Source of the DNA: Phorcus lineatus
Lineage: Eukaryota; Mollusca; Gastropoda; Trochida; Trochidae
Direction: 5' to 3'
Assembly: GCA_921293015.1 (NCBI GenBank)
Contig: OV121098.1
Location: forward strand, 13,243,016 to 13,307,015
Length of the DNA: 64,000 nt
The position numbers were made by a program, and so were the translations under genes. Of the stretch, positions 23,701-32,450 are shown in pieces. Position 1 is the first letter of the stretch; every line of letters begins with the position of its first letter. Under the pieces are notes generated by a model, which had not been told where the DNA came from, made no database searches, and saw only the letters and a program-made list of their open reading frames with translations.

Positions 23701-25979
23701 CGGGGAGACGAAACATAACTCTAAACGTCCATTAACGGATCATCTTTTGATCAGTTATATTGGTACGTATTATTTGACTTCCAATCATATGAATATCACG
23801 CGCCCCGAGAAATAAAATATTCAATTTTTTATTCTACCGGGATACAAACTCGAATCAATAGGCATCCTCCTCTTCCCAACTGTTACCCAATCACTTGGTA
23901 AAGCAGGGACACCCATGTTAACCATTCGTTCATGTTTTTAAAGGTTATGATGTGACCGGTCCTCTAATGCCTAAATTTCGTTTGCAATAAACCGATAACA
24001 AATCACGCATCTATATTAATTTTATTTCTATATTCATATTTTCCCCTAATAAAACATAATAGTTAATATTATGCCTAATATGTTATCAACAGAGGTTAAA
24101 ACATCTCATTACTAAACCGAATCACCTAACCTTAGATAGAAGAAATTATGTCAGGTAGCAAGAAAACACTATCGGCGGACATCAAAATGTGACAACATTT
24201 TAATCAGTTGCGATAGGGAAAAGTATTCGCATAGCTTTGCTGAACATGGTACGTTTCTTTGAGAACTGCTTCTTCAAATTAAAAAACATTTTATTTCAAT
24301 AGGTGACACCTAGTTTCGTTCCTTTCAGATAAATTTATACACGTGCTACTGACCCTTTGAAATATGCATTTTTAGTTGCATTATGTTAATACTATCGTAA
24401 CAATAACTTAATCATAAAGATAAGTTACTATTCATCATAAAACTTGAAAATTAGAAGAAAGTATTATTCATTTCAAATGCAATTTTTTTTAACATATTGA
24501 AAAAAAATTCGTTTTATGCTTTTTTACAACCGTTTTCCCAAACGATACATACTTTTATTTATTAACTATTGATTGTATAACACTTATTCAATATGACTAT
24601 ATGATTCAGCAACTGGGCCAGTACGGGAAAACTTGGTCAAGACAGGAAACAAATACCAAACTCGAGACGAGCTTGGCAAATACGACTTCAAACGACGTCA
24701 CAACTTTCAACAGTTACACAAGTTCGCCATTCTCCTTTTAAATTTGATTTTGATGAAAATTAACTTCTTACGATAATGCAACTAAGATATTGAGAGGTTG
24801 ATAAAAATAATTGTCTTAAAGCAAGTATTTCCGTATTGCAATAGTTACCGGTCGCCTGTCCGTTGTTTGGGCTTGACCTTGTCTGGAGCCAATACATCGT
24901 GATTCGGACACGCCCCTGACACGCCCCAGAGCCCATACGGAAATATTTGATTAATAACATTTTATAAGAATTAACTAATGCTTACTTGCGAACGTTTGAC
25001 GCAATTAATGTACGTCCGTTTAATATCACCTTTTCTTAACAAACATTGTCTTGTTTTTTAAAGGTAGAAGGTCGCAATTATGATCGAAAACCGGACAGTG
25101 GCGCGCGTCAAATAGTCAAACGTAATTTTGGAGACTTATCTTAAACAGCCAGTAGGGCAGTTAGAAGTTGATAGTGTTTGTTAGGTTATATAACTAGTAT
25201 CCATGTATATTGGACGTTTTAATCTACACCTCTGTGCATTTATAAGGCTGTTTTTAGATTTTCATGGAAAACCAGTATTTGTCATATATATATGCCTTTT
25301 GGGCATGAAAGGTTAAGATGTTTTGATTTTATATCACCATATATGACATTTAGGTTGTATCAAAGGTAAATAATATGTTATTAAAATCACGGAGTGGCTC
25401 TCTAAGCATGTGTATTCGTTATCGTGTGAAGATTCTATTTCTAAAAAAACTTGCAACATTAACGAGCGAAAGTTACGCTCTCTTTGGACACGTTAATCTA
25501 TACGGGGTAGAGTTCAAATAAATTGGGCGCTAGTACAAATCTCTTATGGACCATAAATGTCAGAGGCGAAACAATAAAGGGTTATGTTTACGTACAGATA
25601 TTATCAGTTTTCATGGAAACAATAAAGGAAGCAGGGAATATTTTGTTTGTACAAAGGGCGATTGTTTGTGCTTGTGGGTCGTTACTTTCATTGATTTATG
25701 ATTTTTGACGAAATCGCGTTATTACATTTTTGTATCTATGGCTATAAAACAGTTACTTTGCAAAATCTTTTAAATTGAAGGAAGGGTCATTATATCAAAA
25801 TTGGTATTTAGATGTAAATTATTTGAACATTTATTAAGCTTTTAATGAGGAGATGAAATTTAAAGTCATGTTTCTTGGCAAATAAATTTTTATCGAGATA
25901 ACGACTTACCCAACAACAAGTATGTCTTAAGGATGACACAAATTGATAAAGATTTCCCGAGTACATCCATGGGAGCCAT
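17515..25979 (-). CDS. Type I membrane protein: signal peptide, two Ig-like domains, Thr/Ser/Pro stalk, TM, basic tail (six exons)
   Basis: Exons on the minus strand are 25979-25910, 22092-21799, 21174-20872, 19508-19404, 18874-18785 and 17798-17515. They total 1146 bp, exactly 382 codons including the stop. All five introns are phase 1 with good GT and AG sites, the usual arrangement for shuffled extracellular domains. Exon 2 carries an Ig signature (SVLTIQSVDLVDIGNWTV). Exon 3 is a second all-beta, Cys-bearing, Asn-glycosylation-rich domain. Exon 4 is almost pure Thr, exon 5 Ser/Pro-rich. Exon 6 holds the span IPLIAGVAGGGGALVLIVVV followed by RDKLKK and an acidic tail ending NNDPALY, with no ITIM or ITAM. 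I do not recognise an ortholog; it looks like an adhesion or immune-type surface receptor. The first exon is the least certain part because its intron is 3.8 kb long. Confidence 0.72.
17858..18443. mobile_element. TTAA-flanked MITE, family B copy 2 (in receptor intron 5)
   Basis: Ends TTAAAGTCATTGTCTCATTT and, read inwards from the right, TTAAAGTCATAGTCTCATTT. The body is the reverse complement of 11953-12522. It lies in the intron just before the TM exon, with its left end 60 bp past the acceptor of exon 6. Confidence 0.88.
18785..18874 (-). CDS. Receptor gene exon 5: Ser/Pro/Thr-rich stalk
   Basis: 90 bp, phase 1-1, acceptor CTCCCCGCAG and donor GTAACT. It encodes DLTFDPTTSGTVPSSLPPES followed by more Ser/Pro/Thr, an extended juxtamembrane linker. 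Confidence 0.7.
19404..19508 (-). CDS. Receptor gene exon 4: poly-Thr mucin-like stalk
   Basis: 105 bp, phase 1-1, acceptor GTTTTTCAG and donor GTGAGT. It encodes Ile, a run of 22 Thr, PTTTTQLPTST. The Thr codons are mixed ACA, ACT, ACC and ACG, but the whole exon is an imperfect ACN trinucleotide tract that should vary in length. Dense O-glycosylation is expected. Confidence 0.75.
19713..20020 (-). mobile_element. tRNA-derived SINE (in receptor intron 3)
   Basis: On the minus strand the head reads GTAGTGCAGTGGTTAGCGCG (box A) followed by GTGGTTCGAATACCGTG (box B), the RNA polymerase III promoter of a tRNA-like head. The 3' end reads ATATAACTGAAATAATC, then GCGTTAAACCCCAACTCAC, a tail type I associate with molluscan SINEs. 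Full length is about 308 bp. No clear target duplication was found. Confidence 0.82.
20872..21174 (-). CDS. Receptor gene exon 3: second Ig-like domain
   Basis: 303 bp, phase 1-1, acceptor TTCTCTTCCCAG and donor GTAAGT. It starts PPTCTISTDKDTGDLVLDEE and contains Cys pairs (TGYYC, NFAC, LTC) and at least four glycosylation sites. Assignment to the Ig fold is tentative: the beta-rich pattern fits, but the Trp core is not obvious. Confidence 0.7.
21375..21758. mobile_element. Snap-back (long inverted repeat) element with tRNA-like motif, in receptor intron 2
   Basis: Arms of about 115 bp at 21375-21493 and 21643-21758 are inverted copies (TTCCGAGGAATTAAAGGTTT at the left, ATATTCCTCGGAATAATTAC at the right), separated by about 150 bp. 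Both arms carry the ACAGAGTAGGTTYGAATYCC motif, which resembles a tRNA box B. Related single arms or fused arms occur at 11790-11865, 19190-19290 and 28895-29042. Confidence 0.75.
21799..22092 (-). CDS. Receptor gene exon 2: Ig-like domain 1
   Basis: 294 bp, phase 1-1, acceptor TTTTTTTCAAG and donor GTGAGT. It begins NSTCPELATVQRSYKM, contains LVWRRPEGQ and ends with LTIQSVDLVDIGNWTV...CVLSA. A Trp replaces the usual Tyr-x-Cys of strand F. Four Asn-X-Ser/Thr sites. Confidence 0.78.
22093..25057. other. Receptor intron 1, no additional exon seen
   Basis: The stretch is stop-dense on both strands. It contains a short triplication of AGCACAGCGTT with CATCATCCGTT at 22587-22642 and a fragment of the snap-back family near 23800-23960. 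A missed exon cannot be excluded. Confidence 0.45.
22587..22642. repeat. Short tandem repeat, ~23-bp unit x2.5
   Basis: AGCACAGCGTT followed by CATCATCCGTT recurs, ending with AGCACAGCGTTTGCG. Confidence 0.7.
25058..25405 (+). mobile_element. TTAA MITE, family A copy 2 (left end missing)
   Basis: Matches 45770-46224 from the GAAGGTAGAAAGTCGCAATT block to the GGAGTGGCTCTTTAA end. The right end is mutated to CTCTCTAA and the first ~130 bp of the family are absent. Confidence 0.85.
25910..25979 (-). CDS. Receptor gene exon 1: start codon and signal peptide (predicted)
   Basis: ATG at 25979-25977 opens a short hydrophobic peptide (MAPMDVLGKSLSICVILK, then a Leu run). It is cut by a consensus GTAAGT donor in phase 1, which is what the next exon needs. 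TTTCAG stands directly before the ATG and could be an acceptor for an upstream non-coding exon. Confidence 0.5.
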
Positions 25980-26843
25980 CTGAAATGAAATCTGAAATTA
26001 GAAAGTAAATGACAAAGCCCTTTCAGACTTCCCTGAAACCTTAAAGTCTTAATGCCATAAAGTCTATAGCATACATTTTCAACTTAGTTTGTACATTTAC
26101 ATATAATCTACTTACATGTATAAGCTATCAAAATATTATTCAACAATATTGTATTACTAAGCCATGAAATCATTATGCTATAGGTCTGAAAAGGGCTGTA
26201 TAACTTTTTTGAAAGATTTATTTCTTCAAATGTTATGCAAAATGTGTCGAAATATCTCATTAGTGAACCAAAATATTCGTCCTCAAAGGGGAAATATTCA
26301 AAAGACTCAGTTTTTGTCACATAAAAACATATTAGCTATTCAAAGAAAAAATAAAATAAATGTGTTGAAATAATTGTTCAAAAATGGATAAACACTCTGG
26401 ACGTCTGACTTCACTACTACAATAGCAACCCGGAAATCGTACACTTCATCTTGAAATGAATCATTAAATTTAGATGCGATTTAATGTTTTGATAAAAGCA
26501 TTTAGAAAATAAATGTCATAATCTTAAGGGAACAAAACTGCGACTTTTAGTACTTATTTAGGTAGTACTGTGACAACAATGAATCTGCCATTCACATAAT
26601 TATCGCTCATCTCTTTAATAAATTTGGCACAAATAACGCAATTAGATATTTTAGGTGTGAAAATATTGTTTCAGGTTTCTTTAAAATACCGCCTTTTAGC
26701 CCTGAGAAGGGGCCAAATGTAGATATTTCTGAGTTGTAAATTTCCAGGTCATTAATTTTACCTACCATATATCTACATGACCGAGCGAAGCTGAAAGGTA
26801 AGTATTCTTGAGAGAGTCAATTTCTCTTTATAACACTTCCTTA
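25980..26843. other. Intergenic DNA between receptor gene and Tc1 element
   Basis: No gene or known repeat seen. This would hold the promoter of the minus-strand receptor gene, but no TATA box or initiator stands out. Confidence 0.45.
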
Positions 26844-26845
26844 TA

Positions 26846-28380
26846 AACTAGTGTCCAAAAGAAAGTACCCACCTATGAATTTAACACCAATTTTTTTTTC
26901 GATGTAAATTTTGTCCACAAACTTTTTTGATTTTATTCCATACGTGAAAACCCATCTTTTTTCGGAACCGCATGACAAAACAATTAAAAATAATCGCCCC
27001 AACGCTGCAAAACACCAAAAAAGATGTTTCCTGCTGTAGCACAAAATGCACGTGCATATCGACAGTATAAATCAGTTCTCGCTACACGGTATGACCACAA
27101 TAGAAAGAAAACCACAAAAAGTATGCCACGTTTAACTCAGGTGGAAAGAGAGAGAGCTGTCGGTATGGCGCAACAAGGCGCCAACAACACAGTCATTGCA
27201 AGAACCTTCGGCTGCACAAGGAAAACGATCACCAGACTGATGCAACGACTCAGGCAAACAGGCAATACATCAGACAGGCCAAGAAGTGGTCGTCCACCCG
27301 TGACAACACCCGCTGAAGACCGTCACATCCGCACAATACATCTGCGCAATCGTTTTGTCACGGCGACGTCAACGGCTTCGACAGCACTCGGACGCGTCAT
27401 CAGTCGGCAGACGGTGTACCGACGACTACGAATCCATGGCATCCGAGCACGTCGTCCTTACCGCGGCGTAGAGCTGACTCTCCAAAACCAGCGTCGTAGA
27501 CTGGCATGGGCAAGACAAGTCCGACGTTGGCAGCTCCGTAATTGGCGACGTGTGCTGTTTTCAGATGAAAGCAGGTTTTGTCTCTTCAGAAATGACGGCA
27601 GAGCGCGTGTGTATCGACGCGTTGGTGAACGCACGGCCCAGAATTGCGTCCAGGAAGTCAGGCCATTTGGAGGCGGGTCCGTTATGATATGGGGAGGGAT
27701 CTGCGGAAATCTGACGACGAGGCTTGTGATTATTCATGGCAATTTGAATGCTCAGAGGTACAGAGACGAGGTGTTGAGACCAGTTGTGCTTCCTTTCATT
27801 CAGCAACAGCCGCAGGGAGTTGTTTTTCAACATGACAACGCAAGACCACACACGGCAAGACTGACAAACGACTTCCTAACCAACGCCAATATCGACGTTT
27901 TGCCATGGCCAGCATATTCTCCCGACATGAATCCCATCGAGCACCTATGGGACCACCTGGATCGACAAATCAGGAGACGACCCGCACCCCCAGTCACGAT
28001 CCAGCAACTGGAACAAGCTCTGATTGAAGAATGGCAGCAAATCCCACCAGAGGTCATACGCCGCCTTACTTCTTCCATGCGTCGACGTGTGTTTGCCTGT
28101 ATTAACGCCCATGGTCGCCATACCCGTTATTGAATAAAGATTTCTTGTCATTTTGCAAAAGAATTGCCTTGTTGGTTTGTGCTGAAATTAAGTTTTTGAT
28201 ACCACCTGTCTTTTATTGACAGTCATACGGTAATTTTGACTTCGTACCAAATGAAATTTGCTGCATATGCTGAGGAATTGAATATTCTATTCAGAACAAA
28301 AAGATTTGCATATACATATGCATTGGTTGTTATTTTATGTTAAAAAAACTACACTGGGTACTTTCTTTTGGACATTAGTT
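26846..28380 (+). mobile_element. Complete Tc1-like transposon, 1535 bp
   Basis: Terminal inverted repeats of 26 bp differ at one base (AACTAGTGTCCAAAAGAAAG against AACTAATGTCCAAAAGAAAG, both continuing TACCCA). They are bounded by TA at 26844-26845 and 28381-28382. An uninterrupted transposase gene fills the interior with AATAAA overlapping its end (28134-28139). Near-identical ends plus an intact ORF suggest a young copy. Confidence 0.95.
27123..28133 (+). CDS. Tc1-like DD34E transposase, intact
   Basis: 336 residues from MPRLTQVERERAVGMAQQGA. The frame is also open upstream to an ATG at 27024, which would add 33 residues without a recognised domain, so 27123 is preferred. Helix-turn-helix domains that bind the terminal repeats occupy roughly residues 1-110 (NTVIARTFGCTRKTITRLMQ, then VISRQTVYRRLRIHGIRARR) with the basic linker SGRPPVTTP between them. 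The RNase H-like catalytic core has Asp148 (FSDESRF), Asp238 (QHDNARPH) and Glu273 (DMNPIEHLWD), with 34 residues between the last two. The C-terminus RVFACINAHGRHTRY is typical. The enzyme cuts at the inverted repeats and reinserts at TA. No stop or frameshift, so it may be active. Confidence 0.95.
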   Translation: MPRLTQVERERAVGMAQQGANNTVIARTFGCTRKTITRLMQRLRQTGNTSDRPRSGRPPVTTPAEDRHIRTIHLRNRFVTATSTASTALGRVISRQTVYRRLRIHGIRARRPYRGVELTLQNQRRRLAWARQVRRWQLRNWRRVLFSDESRFCLFRNDGRARVYRRVGERTAQNCVQEVRPFGGGSVMIWGGICGNLTTRLVIIHGNLNAQRYRDEVLRPVVLPFIQQQPQGVVFQHDNARPHTARLTNDFLTNANIDVLPWPAYSPDMNPIEHLWDHLDRQIRRRPAPPVTIQQLEQALIEEWQQIPPEVIRRLTSSMRRRVFACINAHGRHTRY

Positions 28381-28535
28381 TATAAACAAAGGCTGGGGAA
28401 CATTGAAGGATGGTAGGCCTACATTTCATCTACTGACATATATCTACTATCTACTATATATAAATACTATATATTTATACATGTATATAGGTGGTATTGA
28501 AATATAGAGACAGCGTACATTCATACCGTATTCAC

Positions 28536-28676
28536 AGAGAGACAGAGACAGACAAACATAGTGACAGACAAACACAGAGACAGAGAGAGACACAGACAGA
28601 GACAGAGAGAGACACAGACAGAGATATAGACAGACAAATATAGACAAATAGACAAAGACAGAGAGAGCGAAAGAAT
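28536..28676. repeat. AGAC/AGAG-rich simple repeat
   Basis: Imperfect purine-rich array of GACAGA and GAGAGA units. Confidence 0.85.
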
Positions 28677-28894
28677 GAATGAGAGAGTTGAGTCAGTCTA
28701 GATTTTTAAGGTGATCCATTACATTAACTCTTAGAGGATATAAGGTTAAACACAAGTGGCAATTCAGCTCCATAAAGGACCTTTTGTTGTGGTGTCAGTT
28801 TTGTTACTTTTCCTTTTCAGTCATATATATGGTAAGGTCATCCCTTAAACATTAAGTAATTTGCGTTACATGCATCCCAAAAGTTTGTTCACCA

Positions 28895-29042
28895 GTCTGA
28901 TTAAAATGGATCGTGTTCCGATGAATATGTTTTTTAAATATTGACTCTTGCGGAATTGGAACGTTTTCAATTAGGAGCTTTCCTCACTACAACGTTGTCG
29001 AGAGGAAAGCCCCTGATAGAGTATGTTCGAATCCCGCTCCAA
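28895..29042. repeat. Snap-back family relic, fused arms
   Basis: Starts CCAGTCTGATTAAAATGGAT like 21357. GGAGCTTTCCTCACTACAAC meets its own inverted copy (GTTGTCGAGAGGAAAGCCCC) around 28990, and then AGAGTATGTTCGAATCCCGC follows. This is a collapsed version of the element at 21375-21758. Confidence 0.65.
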
Positions 29043-29139
29043 ACACGATGATGGAAGGTAGACGGAATAAAGTAAAGGAATATTCTATTTTTGCCTTTAT
29101 CTATAAATAAAACTTTCAGAATTACAATTCTTTACTTGT

Positions 29140-29691
29140 TTAAAGTCATATACGCACTTAAGCGAAGTAACCAAATTAAACACATAACTGATAAAATAAT
29201 ATTGATAAATAATAAAAGATGACAAATTTTACCATTCTTATGGTCGCGTTTGCAATAATTTCATTTGTATGCCCGTTTTACAGTTTAGTTAACGCTGTCG
29301 CTTGCAAACACTTTAAATGCACCCTATTAGAGTCGTATCGCAAGTGTTATATACCGAGAATTTAGAATTGCGTCGCCGATACTTTTGAGATATGAGAATC
29401 AAACTTTTATGTTCTAAATTTGCTGAAGATAAGCATAAGCTTTTGTTATTGCATTTCTAGTTTGGAAATTTCATATTTTCTACGTCACGGCTTTTGCGAA
29501 ATTGACGTGGTAAGCCTTGTTTTACGACAACGGGGGAGGGTAGGTTATTTTAAATTGTAATACTGAGGGCTAGAATTCACGCAAAGTTCTGAAAATTGTT
29601 GCAAACGTCAGGGGAAGGATTGATGTGAGTGATTAATTATTTGCATGGCGTGCATTAAATTTGCCTTGTAATAGTGACCCTATGACGTCAA
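29140..29691. mobile_element. TTAA MITE, family B copy 3 (diverged)
   Basis: Left end TTAAAGTCATATACGCACTT. The right end CCCTATGACGTCAA has lost the TTAA. Internal blocks ATGCCCGTTTTACAGTTTAG, TTTGCGAAATTGACGTGGTA and TGAGGGCTAGAAT match copies 1 and 2. Confidence 0.8.
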
Positions 29692-31756
29692 TCATAATCG
29701 ATGGTTGATTTTAATTTCATTTTATGAGGTAATACCGAAACGTAAAAAGATATTCCATAATTCAAGCAGAGGTCGGTTTCACAGCTAGTAAGCCTCTAAA
29801 GGGCAATATGTAATTCATTACACCTATGATGTAAGGAAAATGTAATTAGCATCCTCTTAAAGATTTAAAATAATTGAATTATTCATTGAAAGACAAGTAT
29901 GGTATTTTTATTTATACATATACTGGACAAAATAAGGATATTGAATTTCATGAATAATGATTCAGTATTGTCTCAAAGATAAGATCACTATCCATAAATA
30001 AACATTTTCCAAATATCCCCAACTATTTTTATCCAGTATAGTGGTTGAGAAATTATTTGTGCTATTGATATTATATTGACATATTTTTAAAAATTGTAAA
30101 AATTCAAGAATTTCCTGCACGTTTGGTAACAACAAAATATGTAAATAATACAAGCTGACAAATTGCACTTTATAAACAATCGGTTGATAAGCTAGCGTCC
30201 TGGCTGCAAAGTCTTCTAATCAAATGCATGTCACGGACGGTTGGCTAACTTTTCCTTGGTTTTTTTTCTTAATATTCAAAAACCACAAAAAAAACTTCAG
30301 GTTTTCTTTGTATAGGCAATAGCTGTGAGTAGGAAAGCTGATGGTTGAAGATTTATAAAATTATAAACCAATTATATTCATTTATTCTATTGACATATTC
30401 TTCAGTTTGTACCCTATGTTTAAAGGTATTTTGTGGTTAAACAATAGTGAATTGTATTGTAGTAGACCGACCACATACGTCATAATGCTTAGGATGTCGT
30501 AATGCTATGATGTCATAATACGTACATGTAATTGTCATTAAAGCATTGCAATCAGAACCAACACGATTCATTACTAGAGTTGAACGTTTGATATTTGAAA
30601 TTATTTGAAACATTATTTGCAACTATTTGCAATAGTAAAATTCAACTTAGCTATAAATTGGAAAATACAATGGTTAGACTCTGTTCATTATTTACATATG
30701 TGTTGTATGTGGCTTAAATGAAAACACATAAGAAAATTAATTTGAGTCAAATTCAAATCGACTTTTCAACTTAAAGTTTTGTGAAATCTCCTTATTTTCA
30801 ATAATTATTAACAAAAAGGGCATATACATGTTAAAAGAAGGCAAAATTATATATGTATCCCATTTACTTGTTTATTAGTTAAAGGAACTACTTAACACTA
30901 CCAGGCCATTTGTGTCTTAGTGTCTGCTGTAAATATATTTAGAAATTGCGTTTGAGTTATTGGCGCGCCATTGTCCGGTTTCGATCAAAAATATATACAA
31001 TATATTCTATTTTTGACTCACTTGTTAAATATTTATGTATTTTATATCTTATAAGCCGATGGCCAAAATAAAAACCGAAATAAAAAAATGACACTCTTAC
31101 TTTATATCACATGGCACTTTTTAAAATAACATCATTGACCTACTTAGTGGCGGCATTACTTGAGTAGATGGTAAAAGACAGGTGCTGTCATAAAGTAATT
31201 AACAATTTATAACATTGATTATTATCAAGTGTTCTTGCTTACATATACACCTGTGATATTGTATAGATATTAAATACTTAGGGAGGGTTTTTGTAGCGAA
31301 CACCAAATACATGCTCGAGACGCTAATTGCATTGGTCTAACCGAATCTGCGTTAAATGGTCATCGCAAAAACCGCCATTAACAGATAACAATTTATACTG
31401 TTGGGTGAACAATGTCACATTTGAAACAATTCTCTTGTCTAAGGTGACATGAGAAATTTCTCAACTTATGTCTCATTGTGGTCAGGGAACCACCCTACTA
31501 ACTCTCAGTTCATTAAACAAGAGTCGGGAAACTCAGCCTTGCCATGAGCCATGTCCGAATGTTGCTGAATTTCACTGAAAGCGGTCAAATGAGCGGTGAA
31601 CTGAACCACGTGACACCACCACCACCACAGTCCCGATACAATGTAATAAAATGTACAATGTAACATGTGTGAGTGATGATGTACGCCACTATGTAAACAA
31701 TGTACAACACAATGTATATACAAAACGTTTTGTGTTCAATATGCGGATTGATAAAA
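29692..31756. other. Intergenic DNA, no gene seen
   Basis: The only repeat match seen is a short inverted remnant of MITE family A at about 30960-30988 (GGCGCGCCATTGTCCGGTTT). ORFs here are short and lack splice context. Confidence 0.5.
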
Positions 31757-32200
31757 CAAGTAAGTAGGAAAGTAAATTAGTAAATAAGTATGTAAGAAAG
31801 TATGTACGAAAGTAGGTAATTAAGAAAGCTAGTAAGTTAGTAAGTAAAAAAGTAAGTAAGTAAGTACGTTAATCAGTAAGTTAGTAAGTAAGTAGAAAAG
31901 AAAGTAAGTTAGTCTGCAAGTTAGTAAATAAGTAAAAAAGTAAGTAAGTTAAAATGTAAGTAGGTATGAAAGTAAGGAGACTAGTATGAAAATAAGTATG
32001 CATGCATGTATGTATGTTTGTTTGTATGTATGTTTGTACGTACCTACGTTTGTATGTATGTTTGTACGTACGTACGTTTGTATGTATGTATGTAAGTGTG
32101 TGTGTATGTATGTGTGTATGTATGTATGTATTATGCATGTATGCATGTATGTATGTTTGTATAAAGTGTGTATACATGTATATATGTAAATATGTAAAAC
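31757..32200. repeat. AGTA- then TATG-type tetranucleotide arrays
   Basis: Degenerate AAGTAAGT units up to about 31985 pass into TATG/TTTG/TACG units up to about 32200. The Tyr/His/Val-Cys ORFs over it are repeat artefacts. Confidence 0.93.
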
Positions 32201-32270
32201 AGTTCATGCAGTTCCACCTCTCAAGTCTTATATAGAAAAACACATTTGTTGAAGAAAACCAAGATGATTT

Positions 32271-32311
32271 ATTCACAAGTACTTTCGACCATAAGGTCTC
32301 ATCAGGTGAAT
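32271..32311 (-). ncRNA. Type I hammerhead self-cleaving ribozyme (Penelope/retrozyme type)
   Basis: The minus strand reads, in order, ATTCAC (stem I), CTGATGA (core), GACC-TTAT-GGTC (stem II with 4-nt loop), GAAA (core, its last A closing stem III), GTACT, T (cleavage base), GTGAAT (stem I, pairing perfectly with ATTCAC). All invariant hammerhead residues are present. Stem III is the self-complementary AGTACT with no loop, so one molecule cannot close it. As known for minimal hammerheads of Penelope-like elements and animal retrozymes, two copies would have to pair as a dimer. It lies in about 220 bp of unique sequence between TATG arrays (31985-32200 and 32425-32450). No Penelope reverse transcriptase or second ribozyme is visible nearby, so this is probably a truncated terminal repeat. 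Cleavage would fall after 32277. Confidence 0.82.
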
Positions 32312-32424
32312 GACGTTGAGTCGGTTATGACGTCATGATTAACAATTATGACGTCACAATACATTGCATAGATACATATGTTGCGTAGATACATTACATA
32401 CATATAGACTGCATGCTACATATG

Positions 32425-32450
32425 TATGTATGTATGTATGTATGTATGTG
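32425..32450. repeat. (TATG)n microsatellite
   Basis: Six TATG units, about 115 bp beyond the ribozyme on the + strand side. Confidence 0.9.

Noticed and set aside
24760-24960. Extra Ig exon in receptor intron 1
   Set aside because: The minus-strand ORF lacks Ig motifs and phase-1 splice sites.
31881-32276. Tyr/His and Cys/Val-rich ORFs
   Set aside because: Products of the TATG tetranucleotide array.
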